From: Pseudomonas akapageensis | GTDB lineage: Bacteria; Pseudomonadota; Gammaproteobacteria; Pseudomonadales; Pseudomonadaceae | NCBI RefSeq assembly: GCF_011355085.1 | Contig: NZ_VXCP01000004.1 | Span: 47,082 to 111,081, forward strand | Direction of reading: 5' to 3' | DNA: 64,000 bases | Part shown: one piece after another, positions 1 to 8,545 of the stretch | How the letters are laid out: every line of letters starts with the position of its first letter | How positions within the stretch are numbered: the stretch's first letter is position 1 | Position numbers and translations under genes: made by a program | The notes under the pieces: model-generated | Database searches by the model: none | The model's input: only the letters and a program-made list of their open reading frames with translations | Told to the model about the DNA's origin: nothing

Positions 1-1076
1 TTGACTATCTCAGGCAAGGCCGCTTCTTTATCTTTGAGTGTTTCACCGGGCAAAAGGTCCAATATGCCATCAGATAACAGGGTCAGGCTGAAGCGCGGTG
101 GCATTTCGAGCACATGATCCTGGTACGTGGCTTCATTGAACAGGCCGACCGGCAGCCCGCGCCCTTCCAGATAACGGCTCTGGCCTGGCGTGTACAGCAC
201 GGGCAGCGGTAAATGCCCGCCGATGCTGTAGGTCAATAACCCGGTTTCTTCGTCAATCACACCGCCCACCATTGTCACATGTTTACCGAGCTTGCAGTTG
301 ATCAAACCGCGGTTTATGTGACCGAGCACTTCCGAAGGCTTGAATTCCGGCATGGTGCCGTTGCGCTTGGACTCGAACAGCAGGCGCGTGGTCATGAACT
401 TCAGCAATACGGTGACGAATGCCGATGAAGCGCCATGTCCGGACACGTCGGCCAGGTAGAAGCCGATTCGCCGGTCATCGACCCGGAAATAGTCGACGAA
501 GTCACCCGACAGGTACAGCGACGGGATGATTTCGTGGTCGAACTGCAAGTCGTCCGCAAGCCAGGGGCTTTGCGGCAGCATGTTCATCTGCACCTGGCGC
601 CCGGCGTTCTGGTCTTCCTGCAACAAGTGCAGGCTGGCCTCGAGCTCGTGGTTGGCGGCTTCGAGCTTCTGTCGGTAGCGCTGGTTTTCCTGGACAAGGC
701 GCGCTCGATCAAGTGCCCGGTGCACCGAGTGCTCGAGCACTGCGAGGTCTTCCAAGGGCTTGATCAGGTAGTCGGCAGCGCCCAGGCGCAAGGCCTCGAC
801 TGCGTCGTTCATCACGCCCGCACCGGATACGACTATGACCGGCAGATCCGGAGCGCGCTCGGTGACCTGGCGAATCAGCTCGAGGCCGCCCATTTGAGGC
901 ATGCGCAGGTCGCAGATTACAAGATCGGGCTGCTGCTGCTCGAATACCTCGAGCCCCTGCAAGCCATTGCAAGCCTGCAGGACGCTGAAGCCACTGTCTT
1001 CAAGGTAGGCGGCAAGGCTTGCGCGCACTACATCGTCATCATCGATTATCAGCAGCGTGGCACTGGTTTTGTGCAT
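1..1076 (-). CDS. rssB: Response regulator with PP2C-type phosphatase output (RssB), 3' end outside window
   Basis: The gene runs leftward off the window, so about 358 N-terminal residues are visible. Residues 1-120 form a receiver domain with an acidic run at D12-D15, the predicted phospho-acceptor D56 in CDLRMP, and a conserved lysine in YLIKP. A helical linker (about 130-180) follows, then a SpoIIE/PP2C-like domain with the metal-binding stretches SGDFVDYF and ADVSGHG. In pseudomonads this architecture is RssB, which with the neighbouring RssC is linked to RpoS stability; that role is inferred from family and locus. ATG at 1076 is the first start before the receiver fold. The next gene on this strand is mlaA, more than 300 bases upstream. 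Confidence 0.85.
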   Translation of the reverse strand, partial: MHKTSATLLIIDDDDVVRASLAAYLEDSGFSVLQACNGLQGLEVFEQQQPDLVICDLRMPQMGGLELIRQVTERAPDLPVIVVSGAGVMNDAVEALRLGAADYLIKPLEDLAVLEHSVHRALDRARLVQENQRYRQKLEAANHELEASLHLLQEDQNAGRQVQMNMLPQSPWLADDLQFDHEIIPSLYLSGDFVDYFRVDDRRIGFYLADVSGHGASSAFVTVLLKFMTTRLLFESKRNGTMPEFKPSEVLGHINRGLINCKLGKHVTMVGGVIDEETGLLTYSIGGHLPLPVLYTPGQSRYLEGRGLPVGLFNEATYQDHVLEMPPRFSLTLLSDGILDLLPGETLKDKEAALPEIV

Positions 1077-1390
1077 GTGGGCAAACGGCGCCAGAAATAG
1101 GTTGGTGTAGGTGGCTGGGCGAAGCCTTGCACACTTACTGGATTCACTTCTAGCCTCCCTGTCTATGAGGTGTAGGACAATTAATCCTGCACTGCAACTT
1201 TCAGAGGTGCCCTGTTGAGGCGCTGACGGTACTCCCATCCGCCGGGCGTTTCAAGCGTGTACCGATGGTCGCCTGAGGTCTTTGCCGCGCAAATCACCGG
1301 GAGTTATAAAAACGCCCCTTGGCTCAACACAATTGAAGGACCGTTCCTACAGGCAAACTGACCAGGACTACGGCTAAAACAGCCTGATAC
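1077..1390. other. Intergenic region between rssB and mlaA
   Basis: No credible open frame on either strand and no palindrome apart from the terminator at its right end. It must hold the rssB promoter reading leftward, but no convincing -35/-10 pair could be picked. As I recall the PAO1 map, a PilZ-domain gene sits in this interval there; none is present here. Confidence 0.5.
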
Positions 1391-1416
1391 AAAAAAGACG
1401 GCCCGCGGGCCGCCTT
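1391..1416 (-). terminator. Rho-independent terminator of mlaA
   Basis: A GC-rich perfect palindrome (GGCGGCCCGCGGGCCGTC on the minus strand) is followed by six T on that strand, 20 bases beyond the mlaA stop codon. Confidence 0.8.
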
Positions 1417-1435
1417 TCCCGGATTCAAACGCCGA

Positions 1436-2140
1436 TCAGAAGTCGTCTTCGACCTGCCCGTCTTTCACCTTGAACTCGCGGTTCTGCAGGTAGGCACTGC
1501 GAATGAAGTTGTATTTGTCGCCCTGGATCAGCTTCTCGGTCGAGAGCAGGCTGGCGCGTGTGTCGATGATATTGACGGCGCGTGCCGTGTTGCGGGTCGG
1601 AACATGATCGATGTAAGGATAAGGTCCGGTGTAGCTGTCCGGGTATATGGCGACGGCGTCACGCACGGTGCTTGGGCCCAGGAACGGCAGCATCACGTAC
1701 GGGCCACTGCTCACACCCCAGTAGCCGAGGGTCTGGCCCAGGTCTTCATCATTACGCTGCAACCCCATCTTGGTGCCTACGTCGAAAAAGCCGAGCACGC
1801 CGAATGTGGTGTTGAAGATCAAGCGTGCGGTGTCGACACCGGCCGCCTGGGGCTTGAGCTGCAGGACGTTGTTGGCCAGGTTGCGCACATCCCCGATGTT
1901 ATTGAACATGTTGTGGATGCCGTCTTCGAGAAACTGCGGCGTGATGTACTGATAGCCCTGGGCTACCGGCTTGAGCGCGTAGGTGTCGAGCGTGTCGTTG
2001 AAGCTGAAAATAGCGCGGTTGACGCCTTCCCAAGGGTCTTCCTCGGTGGCGGCCTGGGTAACGACAGGCACCAGCACGAAACTGGCGCACAGACAGGCGC
2101 GGGCCAATCGATCGATCAGTCCTGAACCGATCATACGCAT
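1436..2140 (-). CDS. mlaA: MlaA/VacJ family outer-membrane lipid asymmetry protein
   Basis: 234 residues. MlaA extracts mislocalised phospholipids from the outer leaflet of the outer membrane and passes them to MlaC for retrograde transport. The N-terminal 30 residues are a signal sequence ending VTQA, followed by the family opening EDPWEGVNRAIFSFND and the conserved core through NLGYWGV-like and PYVMLP segments. The ATG at 2140 is chosen because GAGGAG lies seven bases upstream; longer readings enter non-coding sequence. Unlike E. coli MlaA, no good lipobox is visible: the cysteines at 17 and 19 lie inside a weak context, so processing by signal peptidase I is more likely. No other mla genes are adjacent. 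Confidence 0.88.
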   Translation of the reverse strand: MRMIGSGLIDRLARACLCASFVLVPVVTQAATEEDPWEGVNRAIFSFNDTLDTYALKPVAQGYQYITPQFLEDGIHNMFNNIGDVRNLANNVLQLKPQAAGVDTARLIFNTTFGVLGFFDVGTKMGLQRNDEDLGQTLGYWGVSSGPYVMLPFLGPSTVRDAVAIYPDSYTGPYPYIDHVPTRNTARAVNIIDTRASLLSTEKLIQGDKYNFIRSAYLQNREFKVKDGQVEDDF

Positions 2141-2330
2141 ATATTTTCTCCTCAAAATCTCTCTGGCGGGCGCTAGGCCGGACCTATGAGCGACAAGTAT
2201 AAGACGTCGAGCCTTTATATGCAGCCTAGCTGAACCATTGTCGTAAGACACGTTACTCTCGCGGCTTCATAGCGTCATGGGATTGTCATTGACTGGATGT
2301 AGCTTGACTGGTTATTTCAGGGATGTCGCC

Positions 2331-2903
2331 ATGCCACAACCTGCCCCTTTTACCGCCTTGTTGTTCGGCCTGCGCGGCTGCCTTGTCGATGCTGCCGCCG
2401 ACTACCATGCCAACGCTGCGGGTCCTGCTCTGGTAACACCCGGCGCCCTGGAGGCCCTGGACGCACTGCGCCAGCAAGGCGTGCCTTGCGCCTGGCTGGA
2501 CGAGCTGCCCGATGCACTTTGCCGCCATCTGGCAACTCCCCTGCCCGACTGGATGACCGCCATCAATCATAGTCGCGATCGCGCGCGCTGGCCGGCGCCC
2601 GACGCCTGCTGGCAAGCCCTGATGACCCTCAAGGTCGAACGACTGGATGGCTGCGTGCTGGTCAGCGGCGAGCCGCGTCTTCTCCAGGCCGGCCTGAATG
2701 CCGGGCTCTGGACCGTTGGCCTTGCGTCATGCACAACGCTGCGCAACAGCGCGTTGACAACCCAGGAACAGGAACACAAACGCGCCAGGACAACCCTGCA
2801 ATTGTTCAACCTGGGCGTGCATTCGGTGATCGACCACCTGATGGAGCTCGAGGCCTGCCTGTCCGACATCAGCCTGCGCCGCTCCAAGGGTGAAAAACCC
2901 TGA
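2331..2903 (+). CDS. HAD-like protein with degenerate catalytic motif
   Basis: 190 residues. The start TALLFGLRGCLVDAAADYH aligns with HAD motif I (FDLDGTLVD), and a later VSGEPRLLQAGLNAGLWTVG segment resembles HAD motif III/IV regions of the phosphonoacetaldehyde hydrolase/phosphatase group. However, the nucleophilic Asp and the acid/base Asp of motif I are replaced by Gly and Arg, so ordinary phosphatase chemistry looks impossible. AGGGATG upstream of the ATG at 2331 supports this start over an earlier in-frame one at 2277. The gene diverges from mlaA. The function is unknown; a non-catalytic binding or regulatory role is an inference. Confidence 0.6.
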   Translation: MPQPAPFTALLFGLRGCLVDAAADYHANAAGPALVTPGALEALDALRQQGVPCAWLDELPDALCRHLATPLPDWMTAINHSRDRARWPAPDACWQALMTLKVERLDGCVLVSGEPRLLQAGLNAGLWTVGLASCTTLRNSALTTQEQEHKRARTTLQLFNLGVHSVIDHLMELEACLSDISLRRSKGEKP

Positions 2904-3025
2904 AACAGCGATGTTGATCAGGATCATGCAGGCAGCGCCCGAGTGGATTACTCTAAAGTGCAGTGATGGACCTTTTGCGCACTGCCAGGGTCCATGGCTG
3001 TGCCTATTATCTGAGGGAGATCGCC

Positions 3026-3289
3026 ATGCCTGCCCGCGAACTGCAAGAGCAATTGAACACCTTGCGCGAGCAATTGGAGAAAAATCCACCGCTCTCCCAA
3101 GAGGAGCGCGATAACCTGCAGGATTTGATGACGCAGATTGAAGCGGAGCTCGAGCTGGAAACCGCAACCAAGGACACCAATCTGGCCGACGGCGTCAATC
3201 TGGCCGTCGAACGCCTGGAACTTGAACATCCGCTGCTGGCCGGGACGTTGCGCAATATCGTTCAGGCCCTTGGCAATATGGGTATCTGA
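3026..3289 (+). CDS. DUF4404 family small helical protein
   Basis: 87 residues, preceded by GAGGGAGA, a good ribosome-binding site. The protein is charged and almost entirely helical, with a heptad-like N-terminal half (LQEQLNTLREQLEK) followed by a conserved tail ending LEHPLLAGTLRNIVQALGNMGI, as in the Pseudomonas DUF4404 family. No signal peptide, membrane segment or catalytic motif. It lies 120 bases after the HAD-like gene and may share its transcript. The function is unknown. Confidence 0.7.
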   Translation: MPARELQEQLNTLREQLEKNPPLSQEERDNLQDLMTQIEAELELETATKDTNLADGVNLAVERLELEHPLLAGTLRNIVQALGNMGI

Positions 3290-3296
3290 AACCCGG

Positions 3297-3326
3297 AAAA
3301 AAGCCCCTGCCGTTCAGGCGAGGGCT
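3297..3326 (-). terminator. Possible terminator of queF
   Basis: On the minus strand AGCCCTCGCCTGAACGGCAGGGGCT is an imperfect hairpin followed by six T. It lies about 190 bases beyond the queF stop, past the REP-like palindrome, so it could end queF transcripts; on the plus strand it has no T run. Confidence 0.5.
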
Positions 3327-3367
3327 CAAACTGCGGATGACCTTTATCACGAAAGAACGCAGGCTGA

Positions 3368-3473
3368 TGTAGCCGCTGCCGTCAGGCTGCGCTGAGGTCC
3401 GCAGGACCTCCATCATTCTCCGATCCGTGCGCCCGCTTCGCGCGCGAGCGCAGCCTGGCGGCAGCGGCTACAG
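3368..3473. repeat. REP-like inverted pair (family A)
   Basis: Inverted arms GTAGCCGCTGCCGTCAGGC (near 3369) and GCCTGGCGGCAGCGGCTAC (ending near 3471) enclose two smaller palindromes, AGGTCCGCAGGACCT and a CGCGCG core. The layout of two REP sequences in opposite orientation is typical of Pseudomonas REPINs. This family is different from the ones at 7.1 and 22.6 kb. Confidence 0.7.
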
Positions 3474-3511
3474 GGCCGCCATTCGCCTGCGAGATAGTGG
3501 TTAGCGGGCCT

Positions 3512-4342
3512 TTACTGACGCACCAGCCGCAAATTCTGCTCCGTCACCACTTCAGTACTGCGATACGGATTGATATCCAGCCCGCCCCGGCGCACGTAGC
3601 GTGCATAGACGGTCAATGACTGCGGCTCGAGCAGGCGTTGCAGGTCCAGGAAGATGCGCTCCACGCACTGCTCGTGGAAGTCGGCGTGCTGACGGAAGCT
3701 GACCAGGTAGGCCAGGAAGCTGGCATGGTCCAGCGCTGCGCCACGGTAGTGCACCGCGACACTGCCCCAGTCCGGCTGGCCGGTAACCGGGCAGTTGGAT
3801 TTGAGCAGGTGGCTGTGCAGGCTTTCTTCGATCACCCGCTCGGCATCGCAACGCAACAACTGCGGTTGCGGTTGCTCGTAGTTGCTGATGTTCACATCCA
3901 GTTCATCGATGCAAACGCCCGGCAAGGCGTGCACGCCTTCGGCCTCGACTTCGGCCAGGGTCCGCACGCGAACGCCTACCGGCTTGCCCGCGGCTGCCGA
4001 GAGGTCTTTGATCAAGCATGCCTCTACCGCTTGCACCGACTCGAACGGCGTCTGGTTCAGCGAATTGAGATAGAGCTTGAACGACTTGGATTCGATGATG
4101 TTGGGCGACTCGGCAGGAATGCTGAACTCACCGATGGCCACGACCGGCTTGCCCGACGGCAGCAGCCAGGACAGCTCGAAGCAGTTCCAGAAGTCCACGC
4201 CCTTGTAGGGCAGCGTATCGGCGGTCAGGCCCAATTCGGCCCATTTGGCTGCACGCGGGATCGGGAACAGCAACGATGGCGTATAGGTGGAGATGTATTC
4301 GCTGGACTTGCCCAACGGCGAATGTTCGGCTGCGGGATGCAT
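3512..4342 (-). CDS. queF: NADPH-dependent 7-cyano-7-deazaguanine reductase (QueF)
   Basis: 276 residues, the long (YkvM-fused, bimodular) proteobacterial form. It reduces preQ0 to preQ1 in queuosine synthesis. The family signature [11 protein letters not shown] is at 84-94; the nucleophilic cysteine is C184 in [12 protein letters not shown] with the acid/base Asp at 191. The ATG at 4342 starts the usual [12 protein letters not shown]-terminus. The gene stands alone on its strand. No preQ1-type aptamer was recognised upstream. Confidence 0.95.
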   Translation of the reverse strand: MHPAAEHSPLGKSSEYISTYTPSLLFPIPRAAKWAELGLTADTLPYKGVDFWNCFELSWLLPSGKPVVAIGEFSIPAESPNIIESKSFKLYLNSLNQTPFESVQAVEACLIKDLSAAAGKPVGVRVRTLAEVEAEGVHALPGVCIDELDVNISNYEQPQPQLLRCDAERVIEESLHSHLLKSNCPVTGQPDWGSVAVHYRGAALDHASFLAYLVSFRQHADFHEQCVERIFLDLQRLLEPQSLTVYARYVRRGGLDINPYRSTEVVTEQNLRLVRQ

Positions 4343-4409
4343 GGCGGAAACCTGGCTGAGTAAACCGGTCTAGTTTATCGGGTTTGCGCCGCGCTTGGGA
4401 CCCATTGCG

Positions 4410-4904
4410 TCATTTGTCGATTTTCAGGGTGCCGACCATGCTGGCCTGATAGTGGCCGGGCACGTTGCAGGCGAATTCGATGCCGTCGGCCTGGGCGAAG
4501 GTCCAGGTCAGTTCGGCGGTTTTACCCGGTTGGACCAGTACGGTGTTGGGCTCGTCATGGCCCATGCCGTGCCCCATGGCAGCGTGATCCATACCACCTG
4601 GCTGCATGCCCTGCATTTCCTGCATTTCCTGCATTTCCTTCTGGTGCCGGGCGTGCATGGCCGCATCCCCGAGGTTGAACTCATGGGCCATTTGGCCCTT
4701 GTTGGTCAGCACGAAGCGTACGGTCTCCCCCGCCTTGACCTCCAGCGATTTGGGCTCGAAATAAGTGTCACCAAGAGTGACTTGCACCGTGCGAGTGGCC
4801 TGGGCGGCAGGTGCCGGGTGACCGAAGCTGTAGTGCTCCTCGGGCGAGGCCAGCAGCGGCAGGCTCAGGGCCATGAGTCCGGCGGCGATTAACAGGCGAT
4901 TCAT
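4410..4904 (-). CDS. Periplasmic cupredoxin-like copper protein with Met/His-rich loop
   Basis: 164 residues: signal peptide 1-19 (ending LLAS), then a plastocyanin-like fold. Visible copper ligands are the His in MAHEF and the Cys, His and Met in ACNVPGHYQASM. Between them sits an insertion rich in Met, His and Glu (EMQEMQEMQGMQ followed by HAAMGHGMGH), suited to binding Cu(I). ATG at 4904 has GGAG upstream and directly opens the signal peptide. The gene diverges from copRS over a palindrome that looks like a CopR operator, so copper-induced expression is likely. A role as periplasmic copper carrier or buffer is inferred from fold and neighbours. Confidence 0.82.
   Translation of the reverse strand: MNRLLIAAGLMALSLPLLASPEEHYSFGHPAPAAQATRTVQVTLGDTYFEPKSLEVKAGETVRFVLTNKGQMAHEFNLGDAAMHARHQKEMQEMQEMQGMQPGGMDHAAMGHGMGHDEPNTVLVQPGKTAELTWTFAQADGIEFACNVPGHYQASMVGTLKIDK
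4611..4637 (-). repeat. Three exact 9-bp tandem repeats inside the cupredoxin gene
   Basis: The plus strand reads CTGCATTTC three times in a row, encoding Glu-Met-Gln repeats in the Met-rich loop. Because the unit is a multiple of three, slippage would change the loop length without a frameshift. Confidence 0.85.
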
Positions 4905-4971
4905 ACTCGTACACTCCATCAGGCGATAATCAGGCTGTGCGACACTGTAGGTAATCGCCGCTGGCAGTCGG

Positions 4972-4998
4972 CTGACAATAAGATTACATCTTTGTCAG
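4972..4998. promoter_or_regulatory. CopR-type operator palindrome in the divergent copper promoter
   Basis: CTGACA on the plus strand at 4972 and CTGACA on the minus strand ending at 4998 face each other around ATTAC. On the minus strand the order is CTGACA, five bases, GTAAT, which fits my recollection of the CopR box of P. aeruginosa. It lies between the cupredoxin gene and copR, placed to control both. Confidence 0.65.
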
Positions 4999-5059
4999 TT
5001 TACGCCTGTGCCTGCGCTCACAGGGTATAACGCCTGGGAGCCATTGCTGTGAGTTCTCC

Positions 5060-5740
5060 ATGAAATTGCTGATTGTCGAAGACCAACCGAAAACCGGCCA
5101 CTACTTGCGCCAGGGCCTGAGCGAAGCCGGCTTCAATGCCGAACTGGTCGCAGATGGCACCACCGGCCAGCACCTGGCGCTGACCGGCGACTACGCCCTG
5201 CTCATCCTGGACGTCATGTTGCCTGGCCGCGATGGCTGGCAGATCCTGCAGGCGGTGCGCAGTGCCGGCCTTGAGATGCCGGTGCTGTTTCTCACGGCAC
5301 GGGATGCCGTCCACGACCGCGTACACGGCCTGGAACTGGGCGCCGACGATTACCTGGTCAAACCCTTTGCCTTTTCCGAACTGCTGGCACGGGTCCGCGG
5401 CCTGCTGCGCCGGGGCAGCAGTCCGCCCCAGGAAAGTGCATTGAGCCTGGGTGATTTGCGCCTGGATCTGATTCGGCGCCGGGCCGAGCGTAATGGCCAG
5501 CGCATTGACCTGACCGCCAAGGAATTTGCCTTGCTCGAACTGCTGCTGCGGCGCCAGGGCGAGGTGCTGCCCAAGTCGTTGATCGCCTCCCAGGTCTGGG
5601 ACATGAATTTCGACAGCGACACCAATGTCATCGAGGTGGCGATTCGGCGCCTGCGCCTGAAACTCGACGACAACCACGACAACAAGCTGATCCACACCGT
5701 GCGCGGCATGGGCTATGTGCTCGAAGAGCGTTGCGACTGA
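5060..5740 (+). CDS. copR: Copper-responsive OmpR-type response regulator
   Basis: 226 residues. Receiver domain 1-120 with phospho-acceptor D51 in LILDVMLPG and the conserved lysine in YLVKPF, then an OmpR/PhoB winged-helix domain (about 130-224, [17 protein letters not shown] and [12 protein letters not shown]). It belongs to the CusR/CopR/PcoR heavy-metal group. The stop overlaps the copS start (TGATG), so the two genes are translationally coupled. The divergent cupredoxin gene and the palindrome in between support copper as the signal. Confidence 0.9.
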   Translation: MKLLIVEDQPKTGHYLRQGLSEAGFNAELVADGTTGQHLALTGDYALLILDVMLPGRDGWQILQAVRSAGLEMPVLFLTARDAVHDRVHGLELGADDYLVKPFAFSELLARVRGLLRRGSSPPQESALSLGDLRLDLIRRRAERNGQRIDLTAKEFALLELLLRRQGEVLPKSLIASQVWDMNFDSDTNVIEVAIRRLRLKLDDNHDNKLIHTVRGMGYVLEERCD

Positions 5741-7098
5741 TGCGCCGCCTGTCACTGGGCAGTCGCCTGGCCCTGCTGTTCGCCGCCTGCACCGCCGTGG
5801 TGTCGTTGATTGCCGGCGTGCTGTTCAGCCGCGCCAGCGAAACCCACTTCATTGAACTGGATCAGCAACTGCTGACCAGCAAACTGCCTGTGCTGCGCCA
5901 ACTGCTGGCAGGCGTAGACAATCGTGCCGCCCTTGATGCGCGCTTGCCCGCCCTGCAAGCGGAACTCCGCCATCAACCCGACCTGGCCCTGCGCATCAGC
6001 AGCCACGAGGGTCAGCCCTGGTTCGACAGCCACCCCAACCTGCCCGCCACCCCCGCCGGCAGCGGCATCAGCACTCTGCATAGCGACGGCACCGACTACC
6101 GCAGTTTCAATACAAAACTTACGCCGGACAACGCGTCTTCGGCACAATTGACCCTCTTGCTCGACATCACCCACCACCAGCATTTCCTGCAGCGCATGCA
6201 GCACCTGATCTGGCTGACCGTCGGGCTCTCGGCCCTGGCCACCGCCCTGCTCGGCGCCTGGGCTGCACGCAGTGGCCTGCGCCCGCTGCGGCGCATGAGC
6301 GAGGTGGCGTCCAGCGTTTCCGCCCGCTCCCTGACCACGCGCCTGCCCCGGGCGCAAATGCCGATCGAGCTGGCCGAACTGGCCCAGGCGTTCAACGCCA
6401 TGCTCGGGCGCCTGGACGACGCCTTCCAGCGCCTGTCGGCGTTCTCTGCCGACATCGCCCATGAACTGCGCACGCCGCTGTCGAACCTGCTGACCCACAC
6501 CCAAGTCACCCTGACCCGCCCGCGCACTCTGGAGGAATACCGCGAAGCCCTGCACAGCAATCTGGAAGAGCTGCAATGGATGGCGCAACTGGTCAATGAC
6601 ATGCTCTACCTGGCCAAGGCCGACCATGGCCTGCTGGTGCCCAACCGCGAGCCGCTGGCGCTGGATGAGGAAACCGATGCCCTGCTGGAGTTCTTCACGC
6701 CCCTGGCCGAAGACGCCCAGGTGCGTATGCGTCGTACCGGGCAGGCGCAACTTGCCGGCGACCGCAACATGCTGCGCCGCGCGCTCTCCAATCTGCTGGA
6801 CAATGCGCTGCGCTTTACCCCGGCGGACGGGGAAGTCAACGTGGGCATGCGCACTACGGAAGGACAGATTCAGCTGAGTGTGGAAAACAGCGGCGAGGGC
6901 ATCGACCCGGCATTGCTGCCGCGCCTTTTCGACCGGTTCTACAGGGCCGACCCTGCGCGGCGTGAAGGCAGTAGCGAGCATGCGGGGTTGGGATTGGCGA
7001 TTACCCAGTCGATCGTCCGTGCCCATGGTGGGTCGATTCGTTGCGAATCGGATGGGGGGTGGACGCGGTTTGTGATTGAGTTGCCGGTTGGGGGTTAG
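5740..7098 (+). CDS. copS: Copper-sensing membrane histidine kinase
   Basis: 452 residues. TM1 about 9-29, periplasmic sensor domain about 30-153 containing several histidines (HQP, HPN, THHQH), TM2 about 155-175, HAMP to about 230, then HisKA with phosphorylated H241 in ADIAHELRTP. The ATPase domain shows the N box (NLLDNALRFTP), G1 (GEGID), F box (LFDRFYRAD) and G2 (GLGLAI). This is the CusS/CopS heavy-metal sensor kinase layout. Start ATG at 5740 overlaps the copR stop by one base. Partner of CopR; the signal is periplasmic copper by family and context. Confidence 0.9.
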   Translation: MRRLSLGSRLALLFAACTAVVSLIAGVLFSRASETHFIELDQQLLTSKLPVLRQLLAGVDNRAALDARLPALQAELRHQPDLALRISSHEGQPWFDSHPNLPATPAGSGISTLHSDGTDYRSFNTKLTPDNASSAQLTLLLDITHHQHFLQRMQHLIWLTVGLSALATALLGAWAARSGLRPLRRMSEVASSVSARSLTTRLPRAQMPIELAELAQAFNAMLGRLDDAFQRLSAFSADIAHELRTPLSNLLTHTQVTLTRPRTLEEYREALHSNLEELQWMAQLVNDMLYLAKADHGLLVPNREPLALDEETDALLEFFTPLAEDAQVRMRRTGQAQLAGDRNMLRRALSNLLDNALRFTPADGEVNVGMRTTEGQIQLSVENSGEGIDPALLPRLFDRFYRADPARREGSSEHAGLGLAITQSIVRAHGGSIRCESDGGWTRFVIELPVGG

Positions 7099-7108
7099 AT
7101 TTGTGTCT

Positions 7109-7221
7109 CCTCGTTCCCACGCTCTGCGTGGGAATGCATCCCGAGACGCTCTGCGTCGTGCTCCGGAAGGTCGACGCAGAGCGTCTGGTACGGCATTCCC
7201 ACGCGGAGCGTGGGAACGAGG
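7109..7221. repeat. REPIN of the CTCGTTCCCACGC family (copy 1)
   Basis: Arms CTCGTTCCCACGCTCTGCG and CGCGGAGCGTGGGAACGAG lie about 115 bases apart in inverted orientation, with an inner ACGCTCTGCGT/ACGCAGAGCGT pair. It fills the gap between the convergent copS and lolE genes. Related copies are at 38.5, 50.4 and 56.5 kb. Confidence 0.85.
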
Positions 7222-7230
7222 TGTCAGGAA

Positions 7231-8475
7231 TCACTCATACCGCAACGCATAAGCCGGCTCGATCTGCGCCGCCCGCCACGCCGGATACAGCGTCGCCAGA
7301 AAGCTCAAGGTAAACCCTGCGGTACAGATCAACGCCACGTCGAACCACTGCAACTCCGATGGCAAGGTGCTGATGAAGTACACGTCGGAGGTGAAGATAT
7401 GCTGCCCGGTAACGCGCTCCAGCCAGCCCACCAGAGCGCTGACGTTGATCGCCGCGATCACCCCGAGGATGCCGCCGATCAAGGTGCCGACGATACCGAT
7501 CACCGTACCCTGGACCATGAAGATGGTCATGATCTGCCGCGGCGTGGCGCCGATGGTGCGCAGGATGGCGATGTCCGCGCCCTTGTCGTTCACCACCATG
7601 ATCAGGGTCGCGATGATGTTGAATGCCGCTACGGCGACAATCATCAGCAGCAACAGACCGATCATGGTCTTTTCCATCTTCATAGCGCTGAACAGGCTGC
7701 CCTGGGTGTGGGTCCAGTCATCGGCCTTGAACTGATCGCCCAGGCCCGTGGCGATCGCCCCGGACACTTGCGGCGCACTGTACAGGTCCTTGAGCTTGAG
7801 GCGCACGCTTTGCACCTGGTTCGGCTCCCAGTGCTGCATCTGCGCGGCGTCGGCCATATGGATCAGCGCCATGGAGCCGTCCAGCTCGGCCCCGACCTTG
7901 AACACTCCGACCACGTTCAGGCGCTGCATGCGCGGGGTGATCCCGCCCGGTGCGGTGCTGACTTCCGGCACGATCAGGGTCAGCTTGTCGCCGACATTCA
8001 GGCGAAAGCGCCGTGCGGTGATCTCGCCGACCACCACGCCGAACTCGCCAGGCTTCAAGTCATCCAGGCGACCCTGGACGATATGGTCGGCAACGATCGA
8101 GACCTGGCCTTCGCGGGCCGGGTCCACGCCACTGATCTGGATCGGCTGCATCGCCCCCTTGTAGGAGAGCATGCCTTCCATTTCAGTGAAGGGCACGGCG
8201 GCCACGACCTGTGGGTTCTTCATCGCGGCCTCGGCGACCGGCTGCCAGTCATCCAGCGGCCTGGCCCCGAGAATGGTCGCGTGAGGCACCATGCCGAGGA
8301 TGCGCGAGCTCATTTCACGCTGGAAGCCGTTCATCACCGACAACACCACGATCATGGCCAGCACGCCCAGCGCCAGGCCGATCATCGAGGTCATGGAGAT
8401 GAACGAAATAAAGTGATTGCGGCGCTTGGCGCGGGTATAGCGCGCGCCTATGAAGATCGATAACGGTCTGAACAT
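7231..8475 (-). CDS. lolE: LolE-type permease of the lipoprotein-releasing ABC transporter
   Basis: 414 residues of the LolC/LolE (MacB-like) permease family. Four membrane segments: near 22-45 ([20 protein letters not shown]), then about 275-300, 320-350 and 375-400. A large periplasmic domain lies between TM1 and TM2, and the C-terminus is the conserved [22 protein letters not shown] at 8475 gives the typical MFRPL start. The operon order is lolC-lolD-lolE on the minus strand. The complex extracts outer-membrane lipoproteins from the inner membrane and hands them to LolA. LolE versus LolC naming follows gene position; the two proteins are close paralogues. Confidence 0.9.
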   Translation of the reverse strand: MFRPLSIFIGARYTRAKRRNHFISFISMTSMIGLALGVLAMIVVLSVMNGFQREMSSRILGMVPHATILGARPLDDWQPVAEAAMKNPQVVAAVPFTEMEGMLSYKGAMQPIQISGVDPAREGQVSIVADHIVQGRLDDLKPGEFGVVVGEITARRFRLNVGDKLTLIVPEVSTAPGGITPRMQRLNVVGVFKVGAELDGSMALIHMADAAQMQHWEPNQVQSVRLKLKDLYSAPQVSGAIATGLGDQFKADDWTHTQGSLFSAMKMEKTMIGLLLLMIVAVAAFNIIATLIMVVNDKGADIAILRTIGATPRQIMTIFMVQGTVIGIVGTLIGGILGVIAAINVSALVGWLERVTGQHIFTSDVYFISTLPSELQWFDVALICTAGFTLSFLATLYPAWRAAQIEPAYALRYE

Positions 8476-8545
8476 TCCGGGGCACCGTATAAAAAATAAT
8501 GGACCCGGCACTTCCCTGCTTGCAGAAGTGCCGTGCGCAATCGGA

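Noticed and set aside
4343..4409. Possible preQ1 riboswitch for queF
   Set aside because: The space upstream of queF on its own strand is only about 65 bases to the cupredoxin stop; no preQ1 aptamer core sequence was recognised.
7210..8463. Open frame opposite lolE
   Set aside because: Antisense shadow; it begins inside the REPIN arm and its translation is His/Asp/Gln-rich without fold signatures.
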